In this document: positions 12,203-23,856 of the stretch, piece by piece
Position numbering within the stretch: position 1 is the stretch's first letter
Layout of the letters: every line of letters starts with the position of its first letter
The notes under the pieces: model-generated
Told to the model about the DNA's origin: nothing
What the model saw: the letters and a program-made list of their open reading frames with translations, nothing else
The model's database searches: none
From: Plasmopara viticola
Lineage: Eukaryota > Oomycota > Peronosporomycetes > Peronosporales > Peronosporaceae
Length of the DNA: 64,000 nt
Assembly (NCBI GenBank): GCA_001695595.3
Contig: MBPM02000004.1
Location: forward strand, 806,001 to 870,000
Direction: 5' to 3'
Made by a program: the position numbers and the translations under genes

Positions 12203-13436
12203 CCTTGACTTTCACATACATTTCCCATCACCGGCTTAGAGCTAGGTATATCCCGAACAGTAAGCAGCTGCCGGGTTTAACATTTTCGTCGTTCAAAGGC
12301 AAATAGAGTAAAGCTATATTTGGACATGTGGAGGTCAAGTACATATGTGAAAAAGAACAGTTCCGAGACCGCCATCGTCATATTGGTGCTTGCAATGCGA
12401 GAAAAGTTGGTTTACTGAAAGACGTATTGATAATGGGAACATTTTGACAATAGATACGAAAAAGCGTAGCCGGAAGCGCGAGAATAGAGTTACTTGAGCC
12501 TAATATTTTAGTTGTCAGACACACAGGAGGTGTAAGCAAGTCCAAGCGAATTTTTTGCGACTCAAACACATCTTCTAACAAAGCACGATGCAAAATTTGC
12601 GTCACCAACGTGTGGGTGGTGACTAAAATCACCCACTGTATGCATGCAAAGCTTTGATAGCATAACAGTGAAGGGGAGGCATTTGCGTAAGAAGGTGTAA
12701 CGCAGCAGCGCAACAGCATACCGCGTAAATGATGCTTACGCTAATGTTGACTTTGCAGCCACGAAGTTGCCTGCATGCGTTTGACGAGGCCATCACCAGA
12801 CTTGTTTTCAGCAGTACAATATGAGCGACGCGTCAAGAAACATACGCATCTCAACAAACTACTGGCAGTTTCTTCGATACTGGCGCATGTTGTAAAAGGT
12901 CTTTCTTTGGTGGTAGGCACACACTTCATCAGGTGACGCCATTACCTGTGCTGGCACATTTCGATAGCACGTATGTTGGTAAAAGGTACGCGTTTACGCT
13001 TTCTACCATTCGAGACTGCTCACTTCTAGTTCGTTGTACAGAATGTACTTTATCATCATCATCATCATTCCATTTGAAACTCCGCCTTTCATTCTTGACT
13101 TGCGACAAAAATTTTCTGCCTTCGGTAGTGAATAATGACTCATACAATCTTCCATGGCGAACGCGTAAATGGCATTGGCGTCTTCGTTTATTCTTTGAAC
13201 AACAGGACATGTATTAGATGTTTGTTAAGTGGACAACGTTTTGGGCTTATCGTAGCATTAGTTGGAAGATGTCAAAAATGTCACTTGGACTTGCTTTCAC
13301 CTTTGAATGTTATAATGTACTTTAACTCCGAACATTTTGCGAAATAGATTGTCCGAAAATAGCTTCTCTTAATTTGCCCTTTGTACGACAAAAATGTGGA
13401 AACGTACTGCACCTAGTTCTAAAGAAGTGATTGTAA
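12203..13436. other. Spacer of the inverted duplication
   Basis: About 1.2 kb of mostly unrecognised sequence between the two arms. It holds an (ATC)n microsatellite at 13052-13069 and a possible lectin relic (listed separately). No intact gene was seen. Confidence 0.5.
13135..13347 (+). pseudogene. Possible lectin-gene relic
   Basis: The open frame starts with FHGERVNGIGVFVYS (about residues 6-20), which resembles the ERLDGIGVSITS and HRVDGIGVSVMS strands of the intact lectins in this window. Nothing before or after it aligns, so at most one short central segment survives. It lies between two intact lectin genes, which makes a relic plausible, but the match is short and could be chance. Confidence 0.3.
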
Positions 13437-13553
13437 AATTCTAGCAAAAAGCATCATACACTTACGAAAAGAAATAAAGCAACAAATACGAACTTTTCAA
13501 TGAAGATTTTTTTAGCATGAGGCTCGCGTAATGGCTATAGAATTGCGGACCGA

Positions 13554-14174
13554 CTACTTAAAATCATCCGAAGAATCGTCCTCCTGAAATCGGGACGACG
13601 GTCCGACAATGGGAAGTTGCGTGGAAGGCGGAGACAGCGAGCCAGATCCATCGAGAGGATCAATCGGCACCCAAATGGCAGCGATCGCATCAATTTCATC
13701 CCCTTCGCGCCCGTAAAACCCACCGAGATGATACCCGTCAGGAGCTGAACAGCCACTCATTTTGTCCTCATCATCCGACTTCCTGCCGGCTTCATAGACT
13801 TGACCGTTTTGATTCGTGAATTTGACGAAACCAACGCGCGTCTTCCCTCTTTTTTTTGTAGTGTGCACCTCAATCGAGATAATGTGCTCATCAGGGGCCA
13901 GATTGTACGTTGCACAATTCTTCTCCGAGCCGTGAAACGGTTCAAGCTGCGACTTTGACTTGGACATGACTGAAACGCCAATGCCGTCAACACGATGGCC
14001 ACTGCAGAGCTTGATCGCCATCAAAGCTTGTCCAGCCTCAAGGAATTCAGTGTCATCGAAGGGATCACCGTGGGGTCCACCAGCAATTTTGCAAAAGTCG
14101 AGTTCTTCGTTGTTACCAAATGCATTGCCTTTAACAAGTGCAAGCGACGCCAAAACGTGAAAGAAGAGCTTCAT
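13554..14174 (-). CDS. Secreted jacalin-like lectin J2 (206 aa)
   Basis: The inverted paralogue of the lectin at 11480-12100, with the same 206-residue length. It has the same signal peptide, four cysteines, GHRVD and GDEID sugar-site loops and acidic tail. I count four amino-acid differences (D to N near residue 22, I to M near 139, F to L and Q to R in the tail). All are replacements; I also noticed at least one silent change. The intact frame, conserved start and conserved promoter suggest that both copies are functional. The gene is convergent with J1 across a 1.45-kb spacer (the 3' ends face each other). Confidence 0.85.
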   Translation of the reverse strand: MKLFFHVLASLALVKGNAFGNNEELDFCKIAGGPHGDPFDDTEFLEAGQALMAIKLCSGHRVDGIGVSVMSKSKSQLEPFHGSEKNCATYNLAPDEHIISIEVHTTKKRGKTRVGFVKFTNQNGQVYEAGRKSDDEDKMSGCSAPDGYHLGGFYGREGDEIDAIAAIWVPIDPLDGSGSLSPPSTQLPIVGPSSRFQEDDSSDDFK

Positions 14175-14197
14175 GAGAGTCGATTGGGTGAGCAGGA

Positions 14198-14335
14198 GGC
14201 AGAAAGTTTAAGGATGACTTGGTAAGCGGCAAGCGCGGACAGATTGCCAGCGACCATGTGGTGATTTTGTTTAATATAAACCCAGTAATAAAATCTGCGA
14301 AGCAAAGATAAGAATCGGTCGAGGGATCTGTCGAC
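14198..14335 (-). promoter_or_regulatory. Upstream motif and initiator of lectin gene J2
   Basis: The shared motif (minus strand GTCGACAGATCCCTCGACCG, starting at 14335) lies 161 nt before the ATG, as in J1. The initiator-like GTCATCCTTAAACTTTC occupies about 14202-14218. Confidence 0.5.
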
Positions 14336-14915
14336 GATCAGCAAATCAATACTTTCCACAACAACCAACATGTGGGTCAAGCTGTCGAAGCGTTGTTGTT
14401 GTTGTGCGTTACACCATATGCTATCCATTCATGCCGCCTTTTACATAACATCATTTCTAAGTATGGACCGAACCATCTGTCAACAAAAATTCTACAACGC
14501 AGACATCACAATCTCATGATGAAATTTACTGATATTTCTTGGTTGTTAAGCGATCTTCACTTTTCTGTGCAATGGTGCAATCGTTCTTCGAATGAGGCTA
14601 TCCCCCCAATTTGCAAGTGTATTCATTATTTTATCCACACCATAAGTGCTGAATTAGACCTTGTAACGTTGAGGAACCATAAGGTGTATTAGCACTGTGT
14701 ATGTAAATAAGCAATATAGTGCAACTCTAAAATTGCAAGCAAAATTCGACACATGGGTACGCTCTATACCCGTAGGAAAAATAAAATTGAAGTACAAATC
14801 GTCTCACTGCTGCGATTTGCATCACTCTTTGCATACATGCTGCAGATTGCGATCTGCGTGACTCCAAGACTTAGTATAAATTCATTTCAAGAACTCTCAC
14901 GCTGCATGGCAAGCA

Positions 14916-15556
14916 TGTGAGGATCTGGGTGTTGGTAGGCGGTGTTGAACTGTAGGTTGTAAATTCAGTTGTAGATTTGTGGCGGCTTGATATTCTACTT
15001 ATATGTAACCTATGCTTCGGAAAAAGTTGGGGGTGACGCCCTCCTTCCAAGCGCGGGGCTGAATGCTCGCGCGCTTCGGGCAGGTGCTCTCGGGCATCTG
15101 CAGGTCTCTAACGAGTCTCACCCTCGACGCGACGGTCTCCAGCACCAGGGCGCCACATGGGCTCTTACCAAGTCAGAGCCAAACAAAATAATGGAAGACC
15201 CTCACGACCTCGGTGCTGGCTGCACTGCCCGCCGAACGAGACCCGACGTATGCGGACACCACTCTATGCCGTGGACTAGCCAGACTGAGCCTAGCACGTG
15301 CATAACTTGACAACGCGAATACGTAATACAATCCAATACAATACAATATGTAACCTATCCACTTTCTTCCTGCTGTTTTCCTCATGTAAGTCTTTTCTCC
15401 TAAAACGTCGCCTTTCCTATTAGCAAATACGAATATATGTATCATCTCTCCTTGAGTGTGGGTTAAGTTTGTTGACGAAAACATATAGAATGTTTGTAAC
15501 CTACACTCACTGACATTCTAGAATGGTTCTAGAACATGTGAGTGTAGTTCCTTACA
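14916..15556 (-). repeat. 3' LTR of element G1, interrupted by a 332-bp insertion
   Basis: Aligns end to end with the 5' LTR (20606-20929) apart from the inserted segment at 15014-15345 and a deletion of roughly 30 bp near 14985. It has TG...CA termini. Confidence 0.85.
15014..15345 (+). mobile_element. Short non-LTR-type insertion (SINE or truncated LINE) inside the LTR
   Basis: A segment absent from the partner LTR, flanked by a perfect 13-bp duplication ATATGTAACCTAT (15001-15013 and 15346-15358). It ends in a CAATA-type simple repeat (CCAATACAATACA), as expected for target-primed retrotransposition on the plus strand. The body is GC-rich (starting GCTTCGGAAAAAGTTGGG), unlike the surrounding LTR. 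No clear pol III A/B boxes were found, so a 5'-truncated LINE end is as likely as a SINE. Confidence 0.7.
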
Positions 15557-15584
15557 TCCTCCCCGATTTGATCTCTCGTTGTCG

Positions 15585-18500
15585 CTATTTAAAGTCGGCA
15601 ACGAGATCATTCCAATGAGCTACGTGTCGAATGTCTTTTTCTTTTTCCATGCTAGCTTCTTCTTCTGTTTCACCATGCAACTGGACAAGCCATTCGGGTT
15701 GGCGATTAAATTGTCTCTTCTTCACAACACGTTGAATGATTTGAAGCTGATCAGCTGAGTCATTGTCCACAAACTTCGACGCTTTGGGGATAGGTCGACT
15801 AAGGAACTTGTCTGCAAAACAAGATCTCCAACTTGAAATTCAACTTGATGTACTCTACGTTTCAGATCATAAAATTGTTTTTGAGTGGCTTGAGCTTTTA
15901 GTAGATCCTTTCGTGCTTGTTCAATTATCTTTTGTCTTTTTTCCACGAACTCTCCAGCCTGAACATCAATTTTCATTTTCGAATCATTACCACATATTCC
16001 TTTTTGCCAAGGAGAACGTTCTCTTCTCCCGGTGTCAATCTCAAATGAAGAATATCCAGTAGATGCACTGACAAGTGTTGAATGAGCATATTCGATGGTG
16101 CTTACGTAATTTTATATCTGTTCCGTGATAGGACACCATACATCTAAGTGCATTTTCAACGACTGAGATTTGTCGTTCCGTTTGTCCATCGGCTTGAGCA
16201 CGATGTGCTGTTGTCATACTAAGTCGAACACCATAATTGTCATCAGAGACTTTCAAAATGATGAAGTGAACTTGCTATCTCTGTCTCTGATGATTATTTC
16301 AGGTGATCCATGGTGTTGAACTACAGCTTCAAAGAATGCTTTGACTGTTGCAGATGCATCATCATTCGCATGCACTGCAGCGTACTTGGTACGTTTTGAC
16401 AATTTGTCGACAACAGTTAGAATGGCATCAAAACCATTGAAACAGGTATTCAGTTATAAAATCCATTGACACAAAATGTCAGCATTGCACAAGTATTGGG
16501 ATTGGCATAAGTAATCCATTTTTTTGTTGATTGTCATGTTTCCAGCGTGTGCAAGTTTCACACGTCTTGACTTCTCCTTGATATCATTTTGTAATTTCTT
16601 CCAATAATACCACTGTGCAACTCGCAAGAAAATTCTGCGATTGCCAGGATGAGCAGCTTAAGCAGAGTCATGATATTGCGAAATGACTTGAGTTCGCAAA
16701 CGATCGTTCTTCGGCACACAAAGTCTTGCAAATGTGTTAAAGCACGTAGAGACAATAATTCATCATGTTTGATAAACAATGTGTCAGTATCAGACTTCGT
16801 CCATGAGTCTTGAAACTCAGGATCATTGGCATAACCTTGACGGAACATTTTGCGGACATCTGGCGACAACTCGATATAAGATGCAATCATTACTGCAGCA
16901 ACTTGAAGTGACTCAGGCCCCTCCCGGAGCTGAGTTGGCCCAGATGGTGAAACACGCAAACGAGAACCTCGAGCTTGACATTTAGCATCACATTCATGAA
17001 ATTCGATAGTTGAAGGAGCACATTCGTCTGATCGACGCGACAAAGCATCAGCGACGACATTAAGAGCACCATTGAAGTGATGAATCGTAAAAGTATACTG
17101 GGAAAATGTTGTCAAATATCTTGCCAATTTAGGGGACACTTTAGGATGATGAAGCAGCCACGAGCATGCGCATTATCATATTATTGAATATTTCAAATTG
17201 ATGACCGTAAAGATAATGACGCCATTGGTCGAGACCAGCTTTTATTGCAAATAATTCCTTTTCATGTGCCGGCCAATCAATTTCATGAACACCAAGCTTC
17301 CTAGAATAGAAGGCAACAGGATGATCATGACCATTTACAAATTGCGAAAGTACACCACCAATGCACAATATTGACGCATCTGTAGTGAGTACAAAAGGGC
17401 GTGAAAAATTAGGTAATGTAAGTACCGGTGCAGACTGCAAAGCAGACTTCAGACTAGCAAAAGCACGATCTTGGTCTTTCCCCCAAGTCCACTGTATGTC
17501 CTTCTACACAAGCTTGCTTAATGACAAAACAATTTGAGCAAATTGATGAGTAAAGCGGCGATAATAACCAGCTAAGCCGAGAAAATTTTGAAGTTCTTTA
17601 AATGGAAATGGTACTGGCCATTTAGCAATTGCTTCTATTTTGAAATTATCAACAGACAATCCTTTCCGTGATACAGTATGACCCAAAAAGCAGACTTCTT
17701 CGAGTGCAAATTTACACTTGCCGATATGAGCATAAAGCGTTTCTTTTCGCATAATTTGAAACACAGTTTTCAAATGAACCAAGTGTTTAGCATAACTATG
17801 TCAAACCACACAAATATCATCCAAGTATACGACAACAAATGGAAATTTTCCAAATAGAACTCGCATGATTCGTGGTCAAACTCCTGGCATTCCTGCAAGA
17901 CCCATTGGTACAACACACCATTGATAGGATTCATTACTTGTACGAATTGCGCTATACTCTTGCTGTTTGGATAAATGCGCATTTGATGATAACCTTGCGC
18001 CAAATCAATCACAGTAAGATAAAAGTTTCCTTGCATCTTATCAACTTTTATGTCAATGCGTGGCAAGGAAATCTTTGGAACAATGGTTTGAAAGTTGACA
18101 TCCCGAAAATCAATAACCCATCGCGACAATACGTTTGCGTTCCCGGATCGAATCCATTTGGAACGTGAAACACTTGTTCCTGTCTTCGGATCCTTCTTTG
18201 GTATATCAAATATATTGGATACCCAATGCGAGTCAGATAATTCAATCCAACCGCGTGATAGATTTTCGTCAACAAATTTCTGTAATGCATTTTGTTCCAC
18301 TTGTGATAGACGAAAAGGTGGTCGATTACTTGGCTGAGCTCCTGGTTTCATGTTCATTTCAGCTCTACCGAACGATGTGGCGGTAAAGCATCTGGCAATT
18401 TCTTTGGAAAAACGTCTTGGAATGAATCCAGCAAAGATTGAAGTTTTGGCTCTTTTTGCTCTTCATGCACAGAGGCTTGACAAATTTTAATACGATAAAC

Positions 18501-18689
18501 TTCTTCATATTCTGCCTTCTTTAATTTCTTTGAAAACTCTGACGCGGAAATAATATCATGTTTAATTGGGGGGCCAGGTTGATTGCCACTTGTATTGAAT
18601 GAGACTTGATGCGTTCGCCAGTGTATGATTGGTTCATGAGCTGTAAAGCACATTTCACCCAAAATAACATCGTGAGAACTACTATTCAT
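15585..18689 (-). pseudogene. Ty3/gypsy G1 pol polyprotein, broken
   Basis: Domains run on the minus strand. The end of the protease region and a linker lie at 18689-18354. Reverse transcriptase occupies about 18357-17504, with the catalytic YLDD at 17827-17816 and the CKFALEEVCFLGH motif near 17700. RNase H occupies 17440-17141 (TTDAS, AFYSRKL and HEKELFAI motifs). A connection to ADALSRR follows near 17050. The integrase zinc-binding region lies around 16700-16560, the core around 16500-16060 (HRAQADGQTERQ) and a basic C-terminal part at 15976-15585. Several frameshifts and stops (after the linker, inside RT, before RNase H, inside integrase) prevent a full product, so the copy cannot move by itself. 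Confidence 0.85.
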
Positions 18690-19069
18690 TGGCCTTCCAT
18701 GACCGGAACGTCTGAAAAATTATTTCCATCAAAAAATATATCTGCAAACCCTCGTTAAACTTTCTTCGTAATAGTGTTGCTGCCGGCGAAACGAGTAACT
18801 TGAACTACTTCTTCGGAATGGGCATTTTGTAAAAGTCCTGGTTTGACCACGTTACACGTGGCGCCTATATCTAACATAATATTGGCAGCATGTTCATCAA
18901 AATTTCTTGCTTGATAATTAGATCTTTTCCACTACAGGTTGCAATAGCTTCACTAAGTGTTGTGATAGCTTCATGAGACGTTGTAGCATTCGTTTCTTCT
19001 TGAACAGATTCATTTTCGAAGTAGTTGATATTTGCGCGATTATGATTTCGATTATCTTAATTGTAGTTG

Positions 19070-20216
19070 CCTTGTTGTCTGTGCTTGCCCTTATAACATA
19101 GTTAAATAGTATGACCAAGTTTCTTGCAGAATGAACACTTGGGCTGATTTGGACGACGATTATTATGATTACGATTTTGATATCGGGATGACCTTTGAAA
19201 AGGACGAGCATGGTCAATTTCCATAGGCTCAGGTCCATTAGACGGCTGTGTCACTGGTTGTGGACAAGGACGCGGAATACGTGGTGCTTGACTTGCATAG
19301 CCACTTGAAATATTTGAATGAGCGCGTTCAAAATCTAGAGCGACTGTGACCGCCGCTGATGAAGTTTCGCAACGTTGATACTGAACTTCTTCTCTAGTTC
19401 TTTGCCGTAGTCCTCTTTGAAAATATATTATTTGGTCAATCTCCGTCATGTTAGATATTTGCAAAATAAGTTGTCAAAATTCCGCAACGTAATCAAGCAA
19501 ATCTTTACAACTCTCTTGTTTTAATCGATGCAATTTGTCACGTATACGATATTGCAAATCCGCCGGTACAAACTCTTCATCCAAAGCAACGAACAATTCA
19601 TCTGCCCTAATAAATTCATGCTGATGAAGCACGAACGATCGAGCTGCTGCTCCACGCAAAGTTGTTTCAAGTGTTGCGATGGTTTATTTCGCTAAAGACT
19701 TCTTTTTCCATTTCGTTCCATGCGCCAAACAATAATTCTCCTAGTTTGCCCAATAGAGGCGAGCAGACTCATCACTTCTCTCACTATAAGTTGGCAGCTT
19801 CAATCCCTCAACTTTAACGTTACTCTCCAATTGTTTCTGACTTAATTTCTCGATAATTTCTTGTTGTTTATTCATAAGTTGCTTAAGATGTTGCATAATC
19901 TGGTTCATAGATGTTTCGGCCATGATGGATGAAGTATTAAAAAAGCAAAAACTGAATTTTTGGCTTTGACCAGATCTTTAAAATTGTAGCGTAAATCTTT
20001 GACTAAAATCCGTTCGACTACTTGGAGTAAAGTGTCGACTTCTTGGGAAGGATCGGAGAGAGACTTGCCTTGATGAGGAATTACTTTTTCTTTAGTGAGA
20101 CGCTTGGAAAGGAGCGAAGCGATTCGACGAGACTTTTTGACAGAATGGATGAGATCTTGCGCCGTTATTGAAGCTTTCTCACCAGAGTCGAAGACGAAAG
20201 CTTGTTCACAATCCAA
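19070..20216 (-). pseudogene. Ty3/gypsy G1 gag, broken
   Basis: The frame beginning MAETSMNQIMQHLKQL (19923) has a helical N-terminus, then a retrotransposon gag-like capsid part (19659-19474, with FVPADLQYRIRDKLHRLKQE). A Pro/Arg/Asn-rich tail ends in a zinc knuckle of CX2CX4HX4C type near 19100-19140. Stops interrupt it, including one inside the knuckle. An upstream open frame (20216-19905) overlaps the start and may be a leader ORF or an extension lost by frameshift. Confidence 0.7.
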
Positions 20217-20605
20217 GGAAATTTCCGATTCAGCTCGGCGCTTCTTGCCTATAGAACGTGCACGACTGATTTGGCCCTATTTCCTTTCCCTTTGAAGCTA
20301 CTGACTCAAGTTAATGAGTGAGGAAGTGTGGGTCGGCTTGTGCGCACACGAATTAAACCTTCCGAAACGGGTTTACTGCTTCGATTAGCCAAGTCAGATC
20401 CAACCTCAATACCCCACTGAGTAACTCCATCTTTAAAAGCAGGCTTTCAGAATAATAAGCAGATATTGAAAACCACACACTCGACCAAATTTTACAGCGC
20501 TTCCACACGGTTGGGGCGGAAAAGGGACAGCAAATACCCAAGGGACAATAATACCCAAATGAGGAACTTGACGACGCGAAAGCACGACCAACAAGTGCTA
20601 CCACT

Positions 20606-20929
20606 TGTGAGGATCTGGGTGTTGGTAGTCGGTGTTGGACTGTAGGTTGTAGGTTCAGTTGTAGATTTGTGGCGAACTAAAAAAGGTGTGATCATTTCTT
20701 AGACTGAATTTCCTACTTATATGCAACCTATCCACTTTCTTCCTACTGTTTTTCTCATGCAAGTCTTGCCTCCTAGTACGTCGCCTTTCCAATTAACTAA
20801 TATGAATATATGTATCGTCTCTCCTTGAATGTGGGACAAGTTTGTTTACGAAAACATATAGAATGTTTGTAACCTACACTCACTGACATTCTAGAATGGT
20901 TCTAGAACATGTGAGTGTGGTTCCTTACA
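20606..20929 (-). repeat. 5' LTR of element G1
   Basis: A 324-bp LTR with TG...CA termini, the uninterrupted partner of 14916-15556. It contains a short palindrome (TTCTAGAATGGTTCTAGAA) near its plus-strand right end. Confidence 0.85.
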
Positions 20930-21984
20930 ATGCAAGCCTATTAATGTGATGAACCTAAAGGGCGTATTAAAGTGAGCCTTACCATGCGCTGCTTACGCTA
21001 AAAAAACTGTATGGAGGGCTGCATTGACTGATCTCAAGGGGAAAAAGACATGCAACGTGCAACATACATATGTTTCGTGGCACCGATAGCTCTTGCTGCA
21101 TCAAACATTGCAATACTGCAAGGATGTTATCTCTTTGAAATTTTTATCCGCAATATTTTTCAGATATGTCAATTAAAAACGTCGCAATTAAATTGTGAAT
21201 GTTTCGGCTAGTTTTCTATTAGCAACGTGCTGTATGATTAAGGCACATTTGTTACCACTTTTAGTGAACTCGTTGCGCACGCAGGTCAATTGTCATTCAA
21301 GCTCTACAGTCTTCCCTCGAATGTCAAACGCGTAAACTTTGTTGGCTAACTTTAACGTTTTTGTCGTGACGGATCGACTGTCTGCAGCACTAACATTTAC
21401 GGAATTCGAACTCTTTTACAAAGCTTAAATGCTCGAGCTCATGTACATATTTCTTGAGCGCCGGCAGTCAAAACCGACTACGAGAGTTTGCTGAATGTAT
21501 CTACAGTAACGAGATAATTATGAACTCTTCTCGTTTGTGACAGAGCTTGCCGGAAGGTTTTGCTCCAATCTCCGAAAAACCCTCGCCATGCCCCGTGCAC
21601 GATCTGGCACCAAAGTAATTAAGCATGTCTAATCGTCAAATGTGATTGAGCTCACACGTTGTGTAGTGCACACCACATGGCTCAAAATCACCCAACTAAT
21701 GCATTTTTTAGTAACGGCCGCGGCCGCAATACATTACAAGAAATATTTGAGTTCCGATTGAAACTTGCAGATTGTCCACCTGTTGCAAGCTCATCACAAA
21801 GGTAAACGTAGCCACAATACTATTATCTCGGGCATTTGCACCACGTTTAGATTGTCAATGTAATAACTCTAACATCGGGAGAAGTCTATCCGTTTCGACC
21901 CAAATGATGTCCGTTACATCGCGTGTCGAGAAAGGCAAATTATTTTTAAGTAAAAAGCTTTGAAGGCGAAGCCACGTCTTGCCC
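20930..21984. other. Intergenic sequence upstream of the LMBR1-type gene
   Basis: No gene was recognised. The last few hundred bases presumably hold the promoter and 5' leader of the gene at 21985. A 12-base GGCCGCGGCCGC stands out in AT-rich sequence at 21716-21727. Confidence 0.4.
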
Positions 21985-23702
21985 ATGGCGGTGGATCTGT
22001 TCCTACTGGCTGTTGTTGTTATCATTGCGGTGGCGTTGCTCATTTGCAACGTCTACATCCTCGTGTACTTTCAGCACGACGATGACAAGAACACCGCCTA
22101 CTTTCCCAAAACTCTTGTGGTACAACATCTTTTTTACTTTTATTATTCATTTATTGGAATTCGTTCATTTAAATTTTTCGTGTCCTGTAGATTTTTGGAT
22201 TGTTTCTTGCTGAGGCAACCGTGCTCTTGTTGCCTTTGGATGTGGCCAATAACTCGACGGCCATTGGTTGCGAGGAAGGATGGAATCCCGTCTGTGGGAA
22301 TATTAACATGGGGTTGCTATGGCTTTTGGTCTTTCTATCCATCGTCATCTTCCTCGTGGTATTGCTGCCATTCGCAATATTTTACTACGAAGCAGACGAT
22401 GACGAAGATATTGCAAAGAACAAGCAGTGGGGTGAAGCAATTAAGATGGTTATTGCCACCGTCGTTGTTGCTGTGGCATTGATTACGGTCCTTTACCTTA
22501 CGTCGGGCGAAAGTAGTGTTCCCATGCGTGCCATGGAAGTGAATTCCCTGTCGGTCAATGAAGGATTTCAGTCGTACGTCGAAGGTACCACTTTATCCAG
22601 TACCATTGTAACTGCAGTGAGGAACGTGACAGTTCAGCACATTGCATTGACACTCGACGTGTCGTTGCCCGTGTACGTGACTGGATTAACCAGTTTTATT
22701 GGATGGTTTGGCTTTTCAATTTTCTGTGGCATTGGACTGCTTGCCCTTCCCATGGATCTGATCTTGTACGTTGCGCGAATTTTAAGTTTAAGTGGTTGGT
22801 GAACCTTTTTAACCTTATTTTTTGAGTGTTCTAGAGCGTATTTCCACCGCCCAAAATTTATCAGTGCTGACATCTACGCAATTCAAAAGCTGATTCTCCA
22901 ACGCCGATCTGTGGAATTGCTTGAGATTGGTCGCTCTATCAAGCAACGATCGGACCGTCCTGGTCCCGGTCAAAGTGCATGGGAGCGCAAGAAACAGCGA
23001 CGACTGGATTTTGTGACGCTCAATAAGTTTAAACAATTCGTTTATCTGCTCGAAGGCGACGTCGTGGATTTGAAACTCTGTCACGAAGAATATCGAAATT
23101 TTAACCCGCTCAAGCCCATTTTCAAGTTGCTGATGGGCTGCATTGCCAGTATTATCAGTTGCATGTGGTTCTGCCATATTGCTCTCTACATGCTGCCATC
23201 TACGCCACTACTGCCCTTTCTGAACACGTACTTTATTTGGTTTGACCGATGGTTCCCACTGTTTGGTACCATCTCTGTCGGCATATTTAGTAGCTACTTG
23301 CTCGCGTGTGCCGTCAAAGGCTGTTTCAAGTTTGGCATGCGCTGCTTTTGCATTGCGTTGCATCCAATGAAACTTCACGGAACGTATATGAACTCGTTGA
23401 TTTTCAATCTCGGCTTGATTCTGCTTTGTGCTATTCCATCCGTGCAGTTCTGTGACCAAGCTTTCGCCGATTATGGACGTTTGACCGCTATTCGAACGCT
23501 CATGGGTGTGCAAATTCATTACTTGAAAGGCATGCGGACGATCTGGGACTACAATATTTTTATCTACGCCATTCTCGTCATCAGTTTAGTCACGGCGGGG
23601 ATTCTGTTGGCAAAACCACGAGATCGCGCTTCTTCCGTGGATGGCATTCGCAAGAGAATTGAGCGTCAAGTTCGTGATGCAGCGCATGCGAATGCTGTGT
23701 AG
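21985..23702 (+). CDS. LMBR1-domain multi-pass membrane protein (525 aa, three exons)
   Basis: Exons 21985-22119, 22191-22765 and 22835-23702 join in phase across two GT-AG introns (22120-22190, 71 bp; 22766-22834, 69 bp) and give 525 residues. This is close to the usual size of LMBR1/LMBRD1-type proteins, which are multi-pass membrane proteins of endolysosomal or plasma membranes (in animals a cobalamin exporter partner and a lipocalin receptor). The family signatures are visible: an N-terminal TM segment, the FQHDDDKNTAYFPK loop (29-42), then LAEATVLLLPLDVANN, and across the second splice site a LILAYFHRPKFIS stretch. Several more hydrophobic segments follow, and the C-terminus is basic (KRIERQVRDAA). 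ATG 21985 is the first Met in frame with the first TM. It is the only clear housekeeping-like gene here. Substrate and exact subfamily are unknown. Confidence 0.85.
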
Positions 23703-23738
23703 GCATCAACTTCCGCATTAGCTGCAATGCCTAATCTT

Positions 23739-23744
23739 AATAAA
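23739..23744 (+). terminator. Poly(A)-signal-like AATAAA
   Basis: AATAAA lies 37 bases after the stop codon of the LMBR1-type gene and is followed by a T-rich stretch. Oomycetes do not strictly need this signal, so it is only suggestive. Confidence 0.35.
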
Positions 23745-23774
23745 AGCTCTTTTTTAATATCAAATCATGCCGTC

Positions 23775-23855
23775 ATAATTCAAATAAGACTATTTAATGC
23801 ACGTAATGAGGCATTATAATTCAAATAAGACTATTAAATGCACGTAATTAGGCGT
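23775..23855. repeat. Two-copy tandem repeat, 41-bp period
   Basis: ATAATTCAAATAAGACTATT is repeated at 23775 and 23816 with two or three mismatches across the full 41 bases. Confidence 0.8.
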
Positions 23856-23856
23856 A

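Larger units (their letters stand above)
13437..14905 (-). repeat. Right arm of the 1.4-kb inverted duplication
   Basis: This is the reverse complement of 10775-12202 with small indels, for example an extra segment after GAGCCTCATGCT in the 3' flank. The outer end stops only about 10 bases from the start of the gypsy LTR at 14916. Confidence 0.85.
14916..20929 (-). mobile_element. Ty3/gypsy LTR retrotransposon G1, degenerate, minus strand
   Basis: Both LTRs are present (14916-15556 and 20606-20929), each starting TGTGAGGATC and ending CCTTACA on the plus strand. The 5-base flanks are AAGCA on the left and ATGCA on the right, a target duplication with one mismatch. Reading on the minus strand, a purine tract (GGGGAGGA) abuts the 3' LTR. 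Two bases inside the 5' LTR the sequence reads TGGTAGCA, which matches the first bases of an initiator-Met tRNA primer site. The internal region of about 5.05 kb holds gag and pol in the order protease, RT, RNase H, integrase, all broken by stops and shifts. It is a Ty3/gypsy element by gene order. Confidence 0.88.

Noticed and set aside
21716..21727. GGCCGCGGCCGC as a cloning linker or vector trace
   Set aside because: No vector sequence on either side; a 12-base GC-rich palindrome alone is not evidence of contamination.
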